DNA of 64,000 nucleotides from Pycnopodia helianthoides (Eukaryota > Echinodermata > Asteroidea > Forcipulatida > Asteriidae), in the NCBI GenBank assembly GCA_032158295.1, contig CM063261.1, positions 682,001 through 746,000 of the forward strand, written 5' to 3'. The notes beneath the pieces were generated by a model that did no database searches, was not told the DNA's origin, and saw nothing but the letters and a program-made list of their open reading frames with translations. Positions 1 to 13,249 of this stretch are shown here, piece by piece (the first letter of the stretch is position 1; each line of letters starts with the position of its first letter). The position numbers and the translations under genes are program-made.

Positions 1-3000
1 ATGTTTTCAATTGAATGCAACTTGTTAACCAGTACAAGCATAACCTATATGTTTTGATGTTATATTCTTTATTTCCTAGGAATTCATTTTTATTTCATTT
101 TGATTTTAAAAGATTTCAAAACTGAATGCCATTTGTTAACCAATACCAGCATAAAATATGTTTCTGCTGTTGATGATGTCATAAAACTTACCGGTCTTCA
201 AATTAAAAAGACAAAGGAAAACCAATAATCCGCCCATGGAAATAAAATGTTGATGCATTGTATTAAGTTAATCATGGTTATAATAAGTTGTACTGATTTA
301 GCTGTATCGTCATAAAACGTTAATGAGTATTATTTAACGTTGACAGTTTTAGAAAGCTGGCAAATTAATTATGAATTACATGCATGGGTAATTTTACGTC
401 ATTGTTGAATGAGGTTTTAACATGAATTTTTTATATAAGATTCCTTTAAAAATACAGGATTGGAACGTACGAACAATTTCTGGAAACCAGTGACATAACA
501 TCCCTAACCAACACTATCAATATTTGTAAGGGGGCCTATACGATAACAATACCTCACTATACGGTGATCTTTTAACATTGATTTTCAAAAAGGATTAACG
601 ATCGTGATGTGTTACACAAGAATTAATCAATCCATGGTTAAAAAACCAACCAAAATAAACATAGACTCTAAGGGGGTGCGCACAGCAATGGCAAGTGGGA
701 AAATAAAAATGCTCACAGATTTTCTCAAACATCTTCGATGGTATAAAGATGGTCATGGTGGAAATCTTTATGATTGAAAAGCTTTAGTTTCAAATAACTA
801 AACAATTAGTTTTGAGTCCAACACAAGTGAAAACTGTAAAAGGGGTTATTCCACTATTTTGGTGTAACTCTGATGACAGATTGAGTAAGCTCTTAACCTT
901 TTAGGATTGTTTTTTCATGTAATCAGTTGTTTCACACAAATGTGGATAGCGATATTTGACCATAACCAATGTTGTTCACCTACCTAAAAATTCTTTTCCG
1001 AGCCGACGTCTGTCAGTTGTGTTCGCAAACTAACTGTGAATGAATTAACAAAAATATATTAAAAAAACATCGGCTTTGAGAAATGTTATCCTAGACTGAT
1101 GGGATCGTGATTTGTTTAACTACTACGAGAAAGGTCAGACTGACAATTGACTATTCACCCCTCAGCCTTGCAGCATGCATAACAAAAAAATCAGCGAATT
1201 TCGATCGCTATAAAAACAAAATAGGCACCAGTCGCAACAATGTGTACTACTATATGGCATTCTGGCTGGTGACCCATTTTCGCTAAGCAACATATCTCTA
1301 ACCTAAGTAAATCCTTACCAAGATTTGTGAACTCAGGATGAAGTAGTAAATTTCCAATACACGCCTCCGAAGTCCTAGCACAAAGCGATGGCGGTAATTA
1401 TGTTCAGATTGCTGATATTTAAACAGCAACAGAGCTGAACAAAACTACTAATATAGCACTTAGCAAAAGCAGTCAGCAGTCACACATGAATACAGAAGTC
1501 ATGGTAAAAAATGTCGACGTGGTTAACCTATTTAAGTTTACAAATAGATTTAGGTTCTATAGGTTGCAACAGTTCTAAGCGGGGACGACTGCATAATTGC
1601 ATCATGCATCAATGCATGATCAGCGATCAGACACAGCGATGGTTCGATTGGATAAGTTGCAATCGTACGACCTCTCACGCCAATGCCACCGTCGGCTGAA
1701 TGCGACCTTTGTTTCCTTTCATTTTGTTTGTCTTCAGATCCATCGAGTGAGTAAATAATTGTATCCTCAAAGTAGGATGTCTGGCTCAGGTGAGAAATAT
1801 CACAACGCAAATAAAGTTGAATTGGGAAGACAGATGCAGACTGATAAAGCGAAACAAAGTGCTTTTTTTTCACGGACGAATGTGGCAAAACGCCAAATTG
1901 TAGAGCTCAGTAACATTTTACAATACTAAACCCTAATCAGCTAAAATATCAGAACCTTTGAAAGGGGAACAATGTGCCCCCCCCCCCTTACCATATTTTT
2001 GGCCGTAACTTTGTAACGACGCTGCATCCAATCGCCACGAAATTTTTCAGTGAATTTTCCAAATATTTATCTAGAGGTCAAACTTTAAAAGTGATGTCGG
2101 GAGTCAGCTGTTACCATGGCAACATCACTGTTAATTTGACCTTGAGTGAAACGATTTTAACGTTTGGACTAGTGAAAAGACAAGCTAACTGGTCTGCTGG
2201 CCAGTCACTCACAAAATTAAGGACAAACCCTAGTACCGGTACTCAGAGTACAAAGGCCTACCCCTTCAACAAAAATGTATTTCCAACAAGAGAAGAACTG
2301 ACCGATCGCACATTGGAGTGGTACTGGTGGTAGGCCAACATTCAACAAGTGCCCATAAAAAAATTGACTATTCCCCGACCGTACCCCGATCCAGTCAGCA
2401 GCAGCACGACACTACCACGGTCGAACCTGCTGCCTGACGATGATGTACAAATACAATGTCCAATGTAGACCCTAGCTATCTCTCTGTGTATTGTACACAG
2501 TGCAGTGCATGCAGCGTACCACCAGACTCGGTCCATAAATGGCGTTGTCGTTCTTTATCATTCAAGGTCAGTCTGTGTAATCCAAGGTAGACCTTTCCAC
2601 GGTGATTAAATTCCACAGACCGGGCGGCAGCATGTTCAAACGGTGTGCATGAACCCCAAACCACCCTACTGTAGTACTACGTAGTACTACCCTAGCTAGC
2701 TTGTCAAAAGACATTTTAAAATTGACTGAAAGCGTTCGTCAACAATTTGTTCAAATACATTCACTCACTCACGAGTCACGATGAGTTTATGAACATACAG
2801 TTATTCAATCTTCATAGGGCTAGGCATTTTGGTTGCAGATGGTTGCAAAAACCGATTGAATATTTACCTTTTTCGATGTCAGTACTATGGCACAATTTGA
2901 ACAACAAAATAAATAACACGAAGCCGTGACATTTGTAGCTCGAATCATGAGAAAAATCACTGCATATAATTAAGATTTTCCACTTACTTTCTCCAGCAGG

Positions 3001-5560
3001 CTCTCGTCGTACATCCCATACTCTGTACGTAATAATGTACAGTATATATAAAACGTACACAGGCTACACATCCATGTACATGTACACGTACATGATGTAC
3101 ATTGTACATAGGATAGGCGGTACTACTGTGTACACAAATTTATAATACACGTACGACGTCTTGTGTGTGTCACATAACACTGACTAGACATATACGTCAC
3201 GTGCATGTGACTAATTACCTATGCACAGCCTCTTCCCGCGTGTTATTATAGGCTGCTGTGCACGTCTTCCTATCCGTCAGTGTTGATGTTTCGGGGTGCC
3301 AGTATGCTCGATCAGCTGCTGGTGGTGGCGTGATGCGTGCTGATGTATGGGACAGCGCATGTTAATGACGTATTACATCTGTAAACCAATCAGATGTTCC
3401 ATCCATCACAAGTTTTTTATAATAGCTTTCTAGGTTATGAGTCACTCTGTTAAAAATATTTGGGGGAGTGGCAGATTTATTTTTTTCAGATATGGGCTGG
3501 CGAAAACTATTACCTTCAAAGACGAAGTTTTATAAATGGATTCATAGGCTTCTGTTAGGTAATTTTTGTTTATGTTATACAACAATGATGGTCAACAGGC
3601 TTGAATAACGTGTAAAGGTCAAGTAAGAGCACGCACAAAAAGCTAGTTTAAAAAAAAGTCAGTGCATGCCGGCCCGATTTTCGCAGATTTTCTTCGTTTT
3701 TTCACTTTTCTGTGAACGAATGACAGACAACTAATCGAATTCGAAAAACATTCATAACTTTTGCATAATTCACGGAAAACGTACAAAACACTTTTTTTTT
3801 TTTTTTACATCATCGCTAATTCTACGTTAGTTTTCAATTCTAACACTTTTGTAATTGGGGGATTTTTAGGGTCCAATAGGGGGCCTACCTTAAAACGAAA
3901 AATACAACTTTCTCACACCTGTAAAAATAGCAATTTGAAATTTTTATCTAAATTTTTAGGTCAAATCGGCCAAAGTTGTTACCTAGCATCTTTAATAACT
4001 TACATCAAAGAGAGATGGCACTTAAGTGTGCCAAAACATTAACAATTTCACATAACTTCATAGAATAAAAACTTGGAGCAAATTAAACCTCTTCAAAGGG
4101 TGAGGCACCAATACGCCCATGACCCCCCCCCCCCCAGGCTAAAATTATTACCGTCACAGTAAAGGGAGCCCTCACGTGCGCCAGTTCTTTGAGGATGTTG
4201 AGGCGTGCACACATGTTTCATTTCTAGCCTGGACGTCTGACGTCCACTTTGAGGCTCGTGGATAAAGACAGGGGACCATCTCTCATTATCATTTCTAGCT
4301 CGAACATCTGACGTCATCACGTCTGGTAGATATTTTGCGCATTGGCGTTAGGCCCCCGTTAAGTGCGCAAATTTGATTTCTTGACACATTGAAGGTTGAA
4401 GAAAAGTGCATGTTAAGGGACCCAAAAATGTACCGACCGTGTCACCCCTTCGCTCCATGGTCACGCACACGGTGGCTTACCATGATGGTTTTCCACTCCA
4501 TTGATAGTCAAATTGTGTGTAAAGTTATGGTGAGCGTTTGAACGTTATGCACATCGCCCAACGCATGATGAACACCACACTAGACGCCTTGCTCACAGAC
4601 GCGCCCCACGCGGCTCATACACGTAAAGATGACGTGTGCGCGTCTATTGGTGCACGTGCGTCACCCTTGATGCGCAAAATGGCGCTAGCAAGTTTTATTG
4701 TGGGTGAAATGACGTCAGATTAACTGGGTTAATAACACAGGGGGGTTGACTCCAATGAATTACGCAACCAGGATTTGTTGTGGTTTTTAGTCACCCAAGT
4801 TCATTGGGTCAATAATGGATAAGTTGATTATCATAATATCGACGTCAGTGACGACGATGACATACCACTGAGGGCGCTCGATTAGAGTATGAATAATAAA
4901 TCTAGTGCATGAAGCTTCCGATAAATGGAGAGGATAAATGGAGAGGTATTATAGGAACTATATAAACACGGCAGGCCTACTAGGCATGGTAACCGCAGCT
5001 AGCCGTAGCCTATACTTGACCTCATCAACAAATCACTATATTGAGATGCATCATCATTATTATAGGATCGGATAGAATTAGATCCAAACTGATAAACTCA
5101 ATGGAGGTCACGGCTACCACGTACCCCTCGTAAGCGGTGTGATGGTTTGAAACACAAGACCGCCTTGAGACAAGTCTAGTGTATGTGTTTACAGCTAGCT
5201 TGCCAAGAAGGGATATTTATAATAAAAATGTTAATGTTAATAGCATGCAGCCCCTCTCGCCATGACGGAAAACCCGTGACTCATTGTCATTATTGTGTGT
5301 ATACAGTGGAACAGCGAAGTACATGTACATCGTCTATACAAGATAAATTATCTTCGGTCTTTTGCATGGTTGGAATATAAGGAAGTGACTTCCAACTGAA
5401 TAACGGTATAACGTCCGGGTTGCTTTCATACAATCATAGAACAATAGGGTCTACTTAGTATGAACACGGAGGTCATGGGAACTGACGAATGCTTTAGAAG
5501 GTGTATTGAGTCCATTTTGACACGGTTGTTTTAAAAAGGCGCTCCGACCTCGCAGTGAAA
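1..5560. other. Gene-less left flank
   Basis: No coding region can be supported here on either strand. The open frames present are short, have no recognisable domain and no consistent splice sites. The sequence is AT-rich with local simple-sequence tracts: a poly-C run near 1978, a CpG/GTAC-rich palindromic patch around 3050-3180, poly-T near 3790 and poly-C near 4125. Around 4218 and 4290 two related stretches (both starting TCATTTCTAG and containing a TGACGTC core) look like degenerate repeat ends. I see no RNA gene. Confidence 0.6.
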
Positions 5561-5663
5561 AGGTTCGTCTGTTCCGGCGCACGATCGAAGAGCTTCTAAA
5601 TCTGCTAGACATTCTCATTCTAATAGATTCACTGCACGCTTCAATTATTGGGACTGCAAACTG
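5528..5663 (+). promoter_or_regulatory. Putative SCD promoter and noncoding first exon
   Basis: A TATA-like TTTAAAAAG lies near 5531. A candidate 5' noncoding exon follows and ends at 5663 with a strong donor (CTG|GTGAGTAAATG). A candidate acceptor (CAATCAG) ends near 6017, about 26 bases before the SCD start codon. This gives a 5'UTR intron of roughly 350 bases. The transcription start is inferred, not visible; RNA evidence would fix it. Confidence 0.4.
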
Positions 5664-6043
5664 GTGAGTAAATGATTCAGAACTAAATGTGGTTTGTTTA
5701 TTCCAGAGCTGTTATGATGCCCAGTAAAATTAAACCATAAATAGAGCTAGATATTAGCGTTAAACATGAAAAAGGGATTTGTCTTACGATATATAGCCAT
5801 CCCCATAATTTTATAGGCGCTAGCCTAACATTAAAACAAATGCCTTTAGTGTATTCTGATCTGATGCAAATAGTTTAGTTTATTGTGTGGTTAATGTTTG
5901 TTATCAATTAAATTTCAAGTACGGTCTCACTTGTTTAGTGGTTTTTGCGTTGCACCCTTTTTAAATCTGAAAATACGAAATTTGGTCCAAATAACTGTTC
6001 TCTGATTTGACAATCAGGTAAGTTGTGACGATACTAATCCAAA

Positions 6044-8707
6044 ATGGCGCCACGGAACCACATCTACAATGGGATGGAACTGACCCCGGACGAAGGAAAC
6101 ACGGAGGAGCTAAACGACGAGACGGACTCGGTTCAAACGGCCGAGATGACCGACAAGCAACCCGATAAGGAGGAAGTCCGGACAATAATCGTATGGCGTA
6201 ACGTTGTCATCATGGCGATGCTGCATATTGCGTCGGTCTACGCCTTCTTGATCCTGACCTGGAAGTGTCGTGCATTGACCCTGCTCTGGGGTAATGTAAT
6301 AATAATGACAACTTAAAGGAACGTTACAGAATTGGTTTTTGCTAACAAAACAGTTGCTGGCAGTGTAAGCACTGTATGTAATCCACCATATACATAAACT
6401 GACAAACCTGTTGAAGTTTGAGATCAATCGGCCATCTGGGTCATGAGAAAATAGTGAAAAACTGATTACACATTTTGCATGAAATCATATAGATTCAACA
6501 AATGAATAAAACGCTCACTGAGCGATAAACTCAAATCGGAAAATTGGTTTATTCATTTCTCATCAATATGGCATTTCAGACAGAAATATTTCAAGGGATA
6601 TTTCTACTATCACCATCATTAGACCGTGTAAGTTTTATGTAAATCTGTGATCAAAAAGTTTTTCTTTTCTTACCAATTCTGTAATGTTCCTTTAATTTAC
6701 ATCTGACAGATGGACGCTCATGGCGCTTATATTCGGTATTTTCACGATGGGTACGCAGAGTTTATGAATAAGAGACCCGTTAATATGTTGCACCACGGTT
6801 TTGATCAAAATGCTGAGGTGCAATCTGCAGCCAACCTTGCCAGAAAACACCGGGGCTAACCCCTTCTCTTTAAACGAAAAATACAATGGATTCTTTTACC
6901 TGCAATGGGACCTACTGCTTTGTCCAATTTGAAGGAAAACAGTTTTGCTAAAGGACACAAATGTTCATGTGATATGGAATATAATTTCACTCCAGTGTGG
7001 TTCTCCATTCAGTAATGTTGCTATTATAAAACAATGTACGGCAACATTCCCAGGCAACCTGTGCAAACTCCATAAATAATTTCATAATAAACTTTGTATC
7101 GGTTAATTAATAGAGTTATGCCTTTTTTGTCTTTTCAGCTGTCGTGCTGTATGTATGCTCCGGTATTGGGATAACAGCAGGTGCACATCGTCTATGGGCT
7201 CATCGCACATACAAGGCAAAGCTCCCTCTACGGATACTCCTAGGAATGTTAAACTGCATGGCACTCCAGGTAAATGTGACCCCACAAAATCCCACGCTAG
7301 GGTTTATGGAGAAGAAAAATCACACAATCAATTTACATTGCATCCATGATTGGGTTTATGTAACCAAAAATTGTGTGACACAAGAAAACAACACATTCAA
7401 CTTACATTGCATCCCGTGTATTGCTCGATCGTGTTAAAGAATCCAGTTATGGTGGTTTACCACATATCCCCACAATAAGTCTCAAACATGATACTTTATG
7501 AGTGACCCTTCTAAATTTCCCAATTGAAGTTCATGACCAATTGAAGTTCATGACGTGTTAGGCATGAACTTACAAATCACCACCACTGAATATCTTTATT
7601 TGAGGTTGCACGGTGTTCCATGTATGGTCGATCCCACAAAACACCACAACCATGTTTCCTCCAGAAGCATGAATCTAACAACACTCAACCTAATCATATA
7701 GTATTTAATGTATACCCCAACAGTCGGGGTTGTTCTCAATTTGAAAATGAACATCGAAAAACAAGGTGTTTCAAAGCAATGTGGACTAACTGTGGCCGGA
7801 CAAGAAAATGCACAACCTGCAAAATATGTTTTACAACCAATGGTTTAGTGTCTACGACAACATTCTTAAAAAATCAGTGCAGACTATAAACATAAACAAA
7901 AACTTTTCCTTGAATAGATTTATTAATGCTGGTTTGCAGAATGACATCTACGAGTGGTCCCGTGACCACCGAGTTCACCACAAGTACTCGGAGACCGACG
8001 CCGATCCACACAACGCCACCAGAGGGTTCTTCTTCGCCCACGTGGGCTGGCTCCTGTGCCGTAAACATCCTAAGGTGATCGAGAAAGGGTCTAAAATTGA
8101 GCTTCGTGACCTCGTGGCTGACCCTGTGGTCAAGTACCAAAGGAAGTGAGTATAGAAGTCAATGAATTCAAAAATTCCAGTTACCTTTGGAATGTGTGTC
8201 AGTGCGAAGTGATGAATATTGCATGACTGTATTCCAATTTGTGATTTTGTTGTGATGTTATGTGCCAGGTACTATCTCCCTTTGGTGCTGTTCTTCTGCT
8301 TCATCCTACCGACTGCTGTACCGGTTATGCTCTGGGGAGAAACAATCTGGAACGCCTTCTACATAGCTGGTCTGCTTCGCTATTGCTTCACGCTCAACTG
8401 TACGTGGATGGTGAACAGCGCAGCCCACCTTTGGGGGAACAAGCCGTACGATCGCTTCATCAACCCCTCGGAAAATCGCATCGTGTCCGCCTTCGCTGGC
8501 GGCGAGGGCTGGCACAACTACCATCACACCTTCCCGTGGGACTACAAGACAAGTGAGTTCGGCTGGAGGATCAACCTCACCACCATGTTCATCGATCTGA
8601 TGGCAACCCTGGGCCAGGTCACGGAGCGGAAGACAGTACCGAAGAAAACCATACAAGCCAGGATGCAGCGCACTGGCATTTTGGGTGAAGAAGTGGGATG
8701 CAACTAA
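6044..8707 (+). CDS. SCD: Delta-9 acyl-CoA (stearoyl-CoA) desaturase, four exons
   Basis: Membrane di-iron fatty-acyl-CoA desaturase of the endoplasmic reticulum, which in this family puts a cis double bond at C9 of palmitoyl- and stearoyl-CoA using cytochrome b5 electrons. Coding exons are 6044-6290, 7139-7269, 7940-8145 and 8279 corrected to 8269-8707, all with GT/AG borders and matching phases; together they give 340 residues, close to the usual animal SCD length. All three histidine boxes are visible: HRLWAH (residues 99-104), HRVHH (136-140) and HNYHH (277-281), plus NSAAH (244-248), which supplies the extra iron ligand in known SCD structures. The N-terminal about 50 residues are polar and acidic, followed by hydrophobic segments. 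ATG 6044 (CCAAAATGG) is the only start with family-like spacing. Intron 1 carries a 375-bp MITE. The gene looks intact. Confidence 0.95.
6317..6691. mobile_element. TTAA-flanked 375-bp MITE, copy 1
   Basis: Non-autonomous element in SCD intron 1. It has terminal inverted repeats AGGAACGTTACAGAATTGG / CCAATTCTGTAATGTTCCT and is flanked on both sides by TTAA (6313-6316 and 6692-6695). A four-base TTAA target duplication with short inverted ends is the insertion signature of piggyBac-type transposases. It has no coding capacity. The copies at 44660-45034 and 51191-51558 belong to the same family. Confidence 0.88.
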
Positions 8708-8723
8708 GTCCACACAATTTTTC

Positions 8724-9331
8724 CTCTTAAACTATGTTTGCTGTATATCGAAGACCAGTTGCATTTTGATTATTTTCATGTTAAAGGAACAACTATAACA
8801 TTGTTATTTCATTTCTTTGTTTGGCCGTATAAATAGTATACCGTATTCTCCTGGTTGAGCAAGTGACGTCATTGAGCTACTTCAACTGTTTCAGTGGTGT
8901 AAATTATCTGAAAAATCGGAAAAACGGAAATAATTTTCTACACACATACTCTAATGACAGTGCACAAAATAATCAGTTAATACATAACCTTCAAAAAGTA
9001 TTTGCATCCCTCTTTTCGGATCTGGCTAACTATTAAACATGCCAGAGCTTTTCCCTCTTGAACTATGTATTGCTGTATATCAAAGAGCAGTTGTTTTTTG
9101 ATTAATTTTATGTGAAAGGAAACAAATGTATAGCATTGTTTATTGCATTTTTTAGTTAACCATAATGTTTAGCCGTATCAAAAATGTACATTTCTCCCGA
9201 TTGCATCAAGTGACGTCATGGAACTGCTGCAACTGCTTCAGTGTTGTAAATTATCAGAAATTCGGGAGAACAGAAATAGTTTGCTACACTTGTAACTCTA
9301 ATGACCGAGCACAAACTAATCCGTTAGTATA
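8724..9331. repeat. Diverged tandem duplication, about 325 bp per unit
   Basis: Unit 1 (about 8724-9047) and unit 2 (about 9048-9331, continuing at 9792-9846) share the order CTCTT.AACTATG, GCTGTATATC, AAGTGACGTCAT, GTGTAAATTATC, CTCTTTTCGGATCTGGCTAAC. The second unit is split by the inserted element at 9332-9787. The units lie just past the SCD stop codon and may be part of its 3'UTR. No coding signal is seen. Confidence 0.75.
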
Positions 9332-9787
9332 GATAGTTCCCAGTAGACGCCATCTTTACGGGCAAATTGCATTTTGGCTTGCAGGTGCGTCAAACGCTTA
9401 ACTTATTATTAACATTACTAAAGCCGAACTTGGACTTCATGATCGAAATTCATTATCATGCATTTGTTGTTGTTGAGACGCCATGATGACCTTGTTATCG
9501 ACCAACGTGTGGCTTTGTGAACAATGATCATTGTAGGAGAGTCACTCACTGCCTGTTGACAGTATAGATAGTTCCCATTAGACGCCATCTTTACGGGCAA
9601 ATTGCATTTTGGCTTGCAGATGCGTCAAACGCTGAACTTATTAACGCAGCCGCGTTGTTCACTGACCAATCCTGCAATGAGTTTCGTGAAATGCACGCGT
9701 GTTGCACGCCGTTCTCACACGAAACACACGACTGTTTGTTCCAAACTGCCCGTGAAGATGGCCGATTTACGTCACACTGCAACCTAC
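9332..9787. mobile_element. 456-bp inserted element with imperfect inverted ends
   Basis: The block sits inside the second unit of a tandem duplication, so the empty site can be read from the first unit. It is bounded by TATA on each side (9328-9331 and 9788-9791). The ends are imperfectly inverted: both run from a GATAG/GTAGG start to a core GGCCATCTTNACGGGCA (left end CGCCATCTTTACGGGCA). The stretch 9334-9406 is repeated directly at 9565-9640. A near-identical inverted partner of 9411-9786 lies at 12498-12873. No protein is recognisable. Confidence 0.7.
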
Positions 9788-9791
9788 TATA

Positions 9792-12497
9792 GTTTTCAAA
9801 AAGGAATTGTCTCCCTCTTTTCGGATCTGGCTAACAGTGCAGCCAGAGCCAAAATCTATAGTTCCGTAATTAAGGAATTTTGCTGTTTAAGGCAAAACCT
9901 TCTTGCATGACGTCAGGCATTTTTGCAGATTCTGTTCTATGACCGTGTCCGAATTAAGCGACTATGGCTCCGGCTACGACCGTTGGCTGCAACGACAATA
10001 TTTAAGAATAGGCCTTTACGGTAGCCATAATAGCCACTGTCAAAGCCATTAATTCGGTCGTGGCCTATGTCAGGATCGAAGTCGTCGAAGAAAATCACAG
10101 TTTTTTAAAATAAAGTTAAATTGTTGTTGCAGACGTAGTAGTGTTTACTAATAACAAAATGTATATAATTCTGGGTATGTTGTTAGGCCTCCTTTATAAG
10201 TCAACACGTCACACTGATACTGCTCTAGCTGCACGCGCTGAAATATTATCGCTGCTCATTTTATCGTTCAAAAGCATTTATTATAACTATAGGCCTAATT
10301 ATAGCATATCAACTGAGATTTCGGCCAAAACACTCGAGTCGTTGCAACACATGGGAAATACAAGTTCAAAAAATTATTTATTCAAGCATAAACTTTCAAA
10401 GTAAAACTTTCTCAATTGGTGTCATGTGGGCTTCTTGTAATCTTTGGAGCAAATTAGTGTAAAGAGGGCGTGGCCTACAAGTTGAATTACGGCACACTCC
10501 TGCTAAAGATAAGTTGCAAAGATAATTTCCGTCCTTATTGTCTCCAATTGAATGTAATTAACTGTCAGTTTCTCACACTTAGTAAAGAACTATTGTTCTT
10601 GTTTTGTTCACCTATATAGCTCACTGCAAAAATAATGAGTATTGTATTAAATAAGTGGTTGCATATTAAAGATTAAAAAATAGTGACCTATTTTTATTGT
10701 AAAAGTGTCATTTTGTTAGACCTGATACGGTGACTCTTATGAGAAATTTTTAAAACACTCCCACCTGCGATTTTTTCCCCACACAACGCACTCTGATTGA
10801 ATGGAATCGATTTGCTTCCACTATTATACCACTGATCTGTTTAAAAACATCAGTATCACCAGTATCAATTATCGTTGGAATTATTTATATTTGAAATACT
10901 GTCACGTGCGACAAAAATTGCCTCAACCCATTCCATTTCTAAATCGAATTAGTAAATTGCGAAATAATAAAGCAGCATAGTCAGCAACATTCATGCTATT
11001 TTTGTTCGGAAAATGTGATCGATTTTATCATTTGGATTTTTCGCAAATCGAATGAAAACAACAGTTGTACTGGTGTGGTGACGATGTTTCGCTGGATAGA
11101 AATATATGTGAGACGGACGCTCCTTAAAGTTATCCCCCAGGTTTTTGGACCTGGTCTAGTCAGAAAGGCTCAGAAAGCAAAAGGGGTGAACATGCCTTTT
11201 TACCAAAGGTTCCCGGTCCCTTGAGCGGGCCCGGTAGCATCCGCTTTTACATGTTCACGCTGAGTGCGTATATGCCCCAGCACCACACACTGAATCTCCC
11301 TGGACAATACAAAAAAAAAACAGTAATTATTTTACGACGACGCCACACTGTCCGTAAACGACTACAGAAATTTCCACACAGCCTTTTTCGTTTTTAGGAA
11401 GGCTTGGTTGCTGGGTGGTGGAATCCATGAAAGAAAGAGGAATTTGTTTATTCTTGAAACTAATTTGTCATAATCATCTTAAAAAACATAATTTGAACAC
11501 AATGTGGGGCCCTTACCCCGCACCAGTGACCGACCCAAAACTCTGACCTACATAACAAAGAAAATTGCTGAATATACTGAAAATAAACGAGGATGACCCT
11601 AATTATCAGTATACCTCTATTTTGTACTTCTAGTTCCATTTCCAATCATTGTTAACAATCAGCATGGTACTCTTGAACTGAGATAACTGTTCCCATTGTG
11701 TAAAGCTTATAGCATATGAATTCGTTGGATATAGTAATAATAGACTTTCCCAGGTCAGCCAAAGCGACCATTAGTAATTTTGAAAGTCGAAGCAAAAGAT
11801 AAGCCTATGATATTGAACTTCGGTCATGACTCATTATAGCTCTGCTATTCTACAAACGTTTGGTAGTGGCTTGGCCTTCTATATAGCCAGGACCTGTAAG
11901 CAAGAACCTGTAAGCCAGGACCTGTAAGCCAGGACGTAACAGACCTGTAAGCAGACCTGTAGCAGACCTGACCAGGCTGTACAAACCCGCATGAAGCAAA
12001 ACAATCATTGACCAATCCCATCTCCGATTCGGATACAAGAAAACCAAAACCCCCTCATAGTAAACTAATTCATCCATGGGCCAAAACCACTATCTAGATA
12101 TACACAAGTTTATCCTTTACTGCGACCTAGATGTAAACAAAAAAATAACTCGACTGTAGTTTATTAGAAAAACATCCTTTTCCATTTTGCAATCACTGAT
12201 CTGCAAATTTGAAAACAGAGGGTTTTTATATTTTCTATTTCTCGCGATTTTTTGAAGGTTTTGTACAAAAACTATCGGGTGGTCGTTACAGCGCACTGCC
12301 CATAGCGAGGCTGTGTTCTTTCTTGACTGAACTTTTGCATGGAACTGTGGCACACCATGACGGCGAACTTTAAAGATAAAGATTTTTTTTTAAATAATAA
12401 TAATAACTGTGTACAAATAATTTTAAATAGCTATACTTTGCAAGGGACGAAACAAGCCCAAGATCCGACTTGAACCAAGACTACTATGGCCTATAGA
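9792..12497. other. Gene-less stretch between inverted copies
   Basis: About 2.7 kb of AT-rich sequence between two inverted element copies. I find no conserved domain and no credible exon. The open frames at 10141-10404 and 11015-11224 are not recognisable. Around 11885-11975 there is a short tandem array of an ACCTGTAAGC-containing unit of about 14 bases. Confidence 0.5.
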
Positions 12498-12873
12498 TAG
12501 GTTGCAGTATGACGTAAATCGGCCATCTTTACGGGCAGTTTAGAACAAACAGTCGTGCGTTTCGTGTGAGAACGGCGTGCAACACGCGCGCATTCCACGA
12601 AACTCATTGCAGGATTGGTCAGTGAACAACGCGGCTGCGTTAATAAGTTCAGCGTTTGACGCATCTGCAAGCCAAAATGCAATTTGCCCGTAAAGATGGC
12701 GTCTAATGGGAACTATCTATACTGTCAACAGGCAGTGAGTGACTCTCCTACAATGATCATTGTTCACAAAGCCACACGTTGGTCGATAACAAGGTCATCA
12801 TGGCGTCTCAACAACAACAAATGCATGATAATGAATTTCGATCATGAAGTCCAAGTTCGGCTTTAGTAATGTT
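12498..12873. mobile_element. Inverted partial copy of the 9332-9787 element
   Basis: It is the reverse complement of 9411-9786 over 376 bases in each copy, with only a handful of substitutions. It lacks the first 80 or so bases of the left copy. The outer end continues as CTATAGATAGGTTGCAG, which matches the inferred family terminus. Both copies leave short open frames that mirror each other; these are shadows of the repeat. Confidence 0.8.
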
Positions 12874-13230
12874 ATCAACAACAGCAATCACAACTACCGA
12901 TTCTAATTGTACAAATACAAAGGCGGGTTCAGACTAATTGATATCTCCACGTAATTAATTGATATACTTGTAAGTACTTTAAGCCGGGGGTGTAAGAAGG
13001 CCGCTTGGCACGGACAAACAAAGCCCGGAGCAAGAAGCCGTAGTCCCAGGTTTCAACATCACTCATGAATCACGTTCTCCAAAAAGATGGTTATTACAAA
13101 TAAAGGATGTTCGATACAATACTTTTCAAAAGATTACGAGTGCACAGAATGTGTAAGCGAATCCTTTGATCAGACATAATTGAGTCCAAAGGTTTTGAAT
13201 CCCTTCCAACTCAAGTGCTTGACAAAACAC

Positions 13231-13249
13231 TATAAAGGTCAAAGGGCCA
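13231..13249 (+). promoter_or_regulatory. TATA box and DR1-like site upstream of P450 gene A
   Basis: TATAAAG at 13231 lies 86 bases before the P450 A start codon, the right distance for a short 5'UTR. Overlapping its 3' side, AGGTCAAAGGGCCA (13236-13249) resembles a direct repeat of nuclear-receptor half sites spaced by one base (DR1), the class bound by HNF4/RXR-type receptors. TATA is a fair call; receptor binding is only a guess from sequence. Confidence 0.55.

Noticed and set aside
1974..2333. 119-codon open frame in the left flank
   Set aside because: Begins in a poly-C tract, has no recognisable domain and lies in repeat-like sequence.
9418..12866. Mirror-image short proteins (9418-9782 and 12491-12866)
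   Set aside because: Both are frames within inverted copies of the same noncoding repeat.
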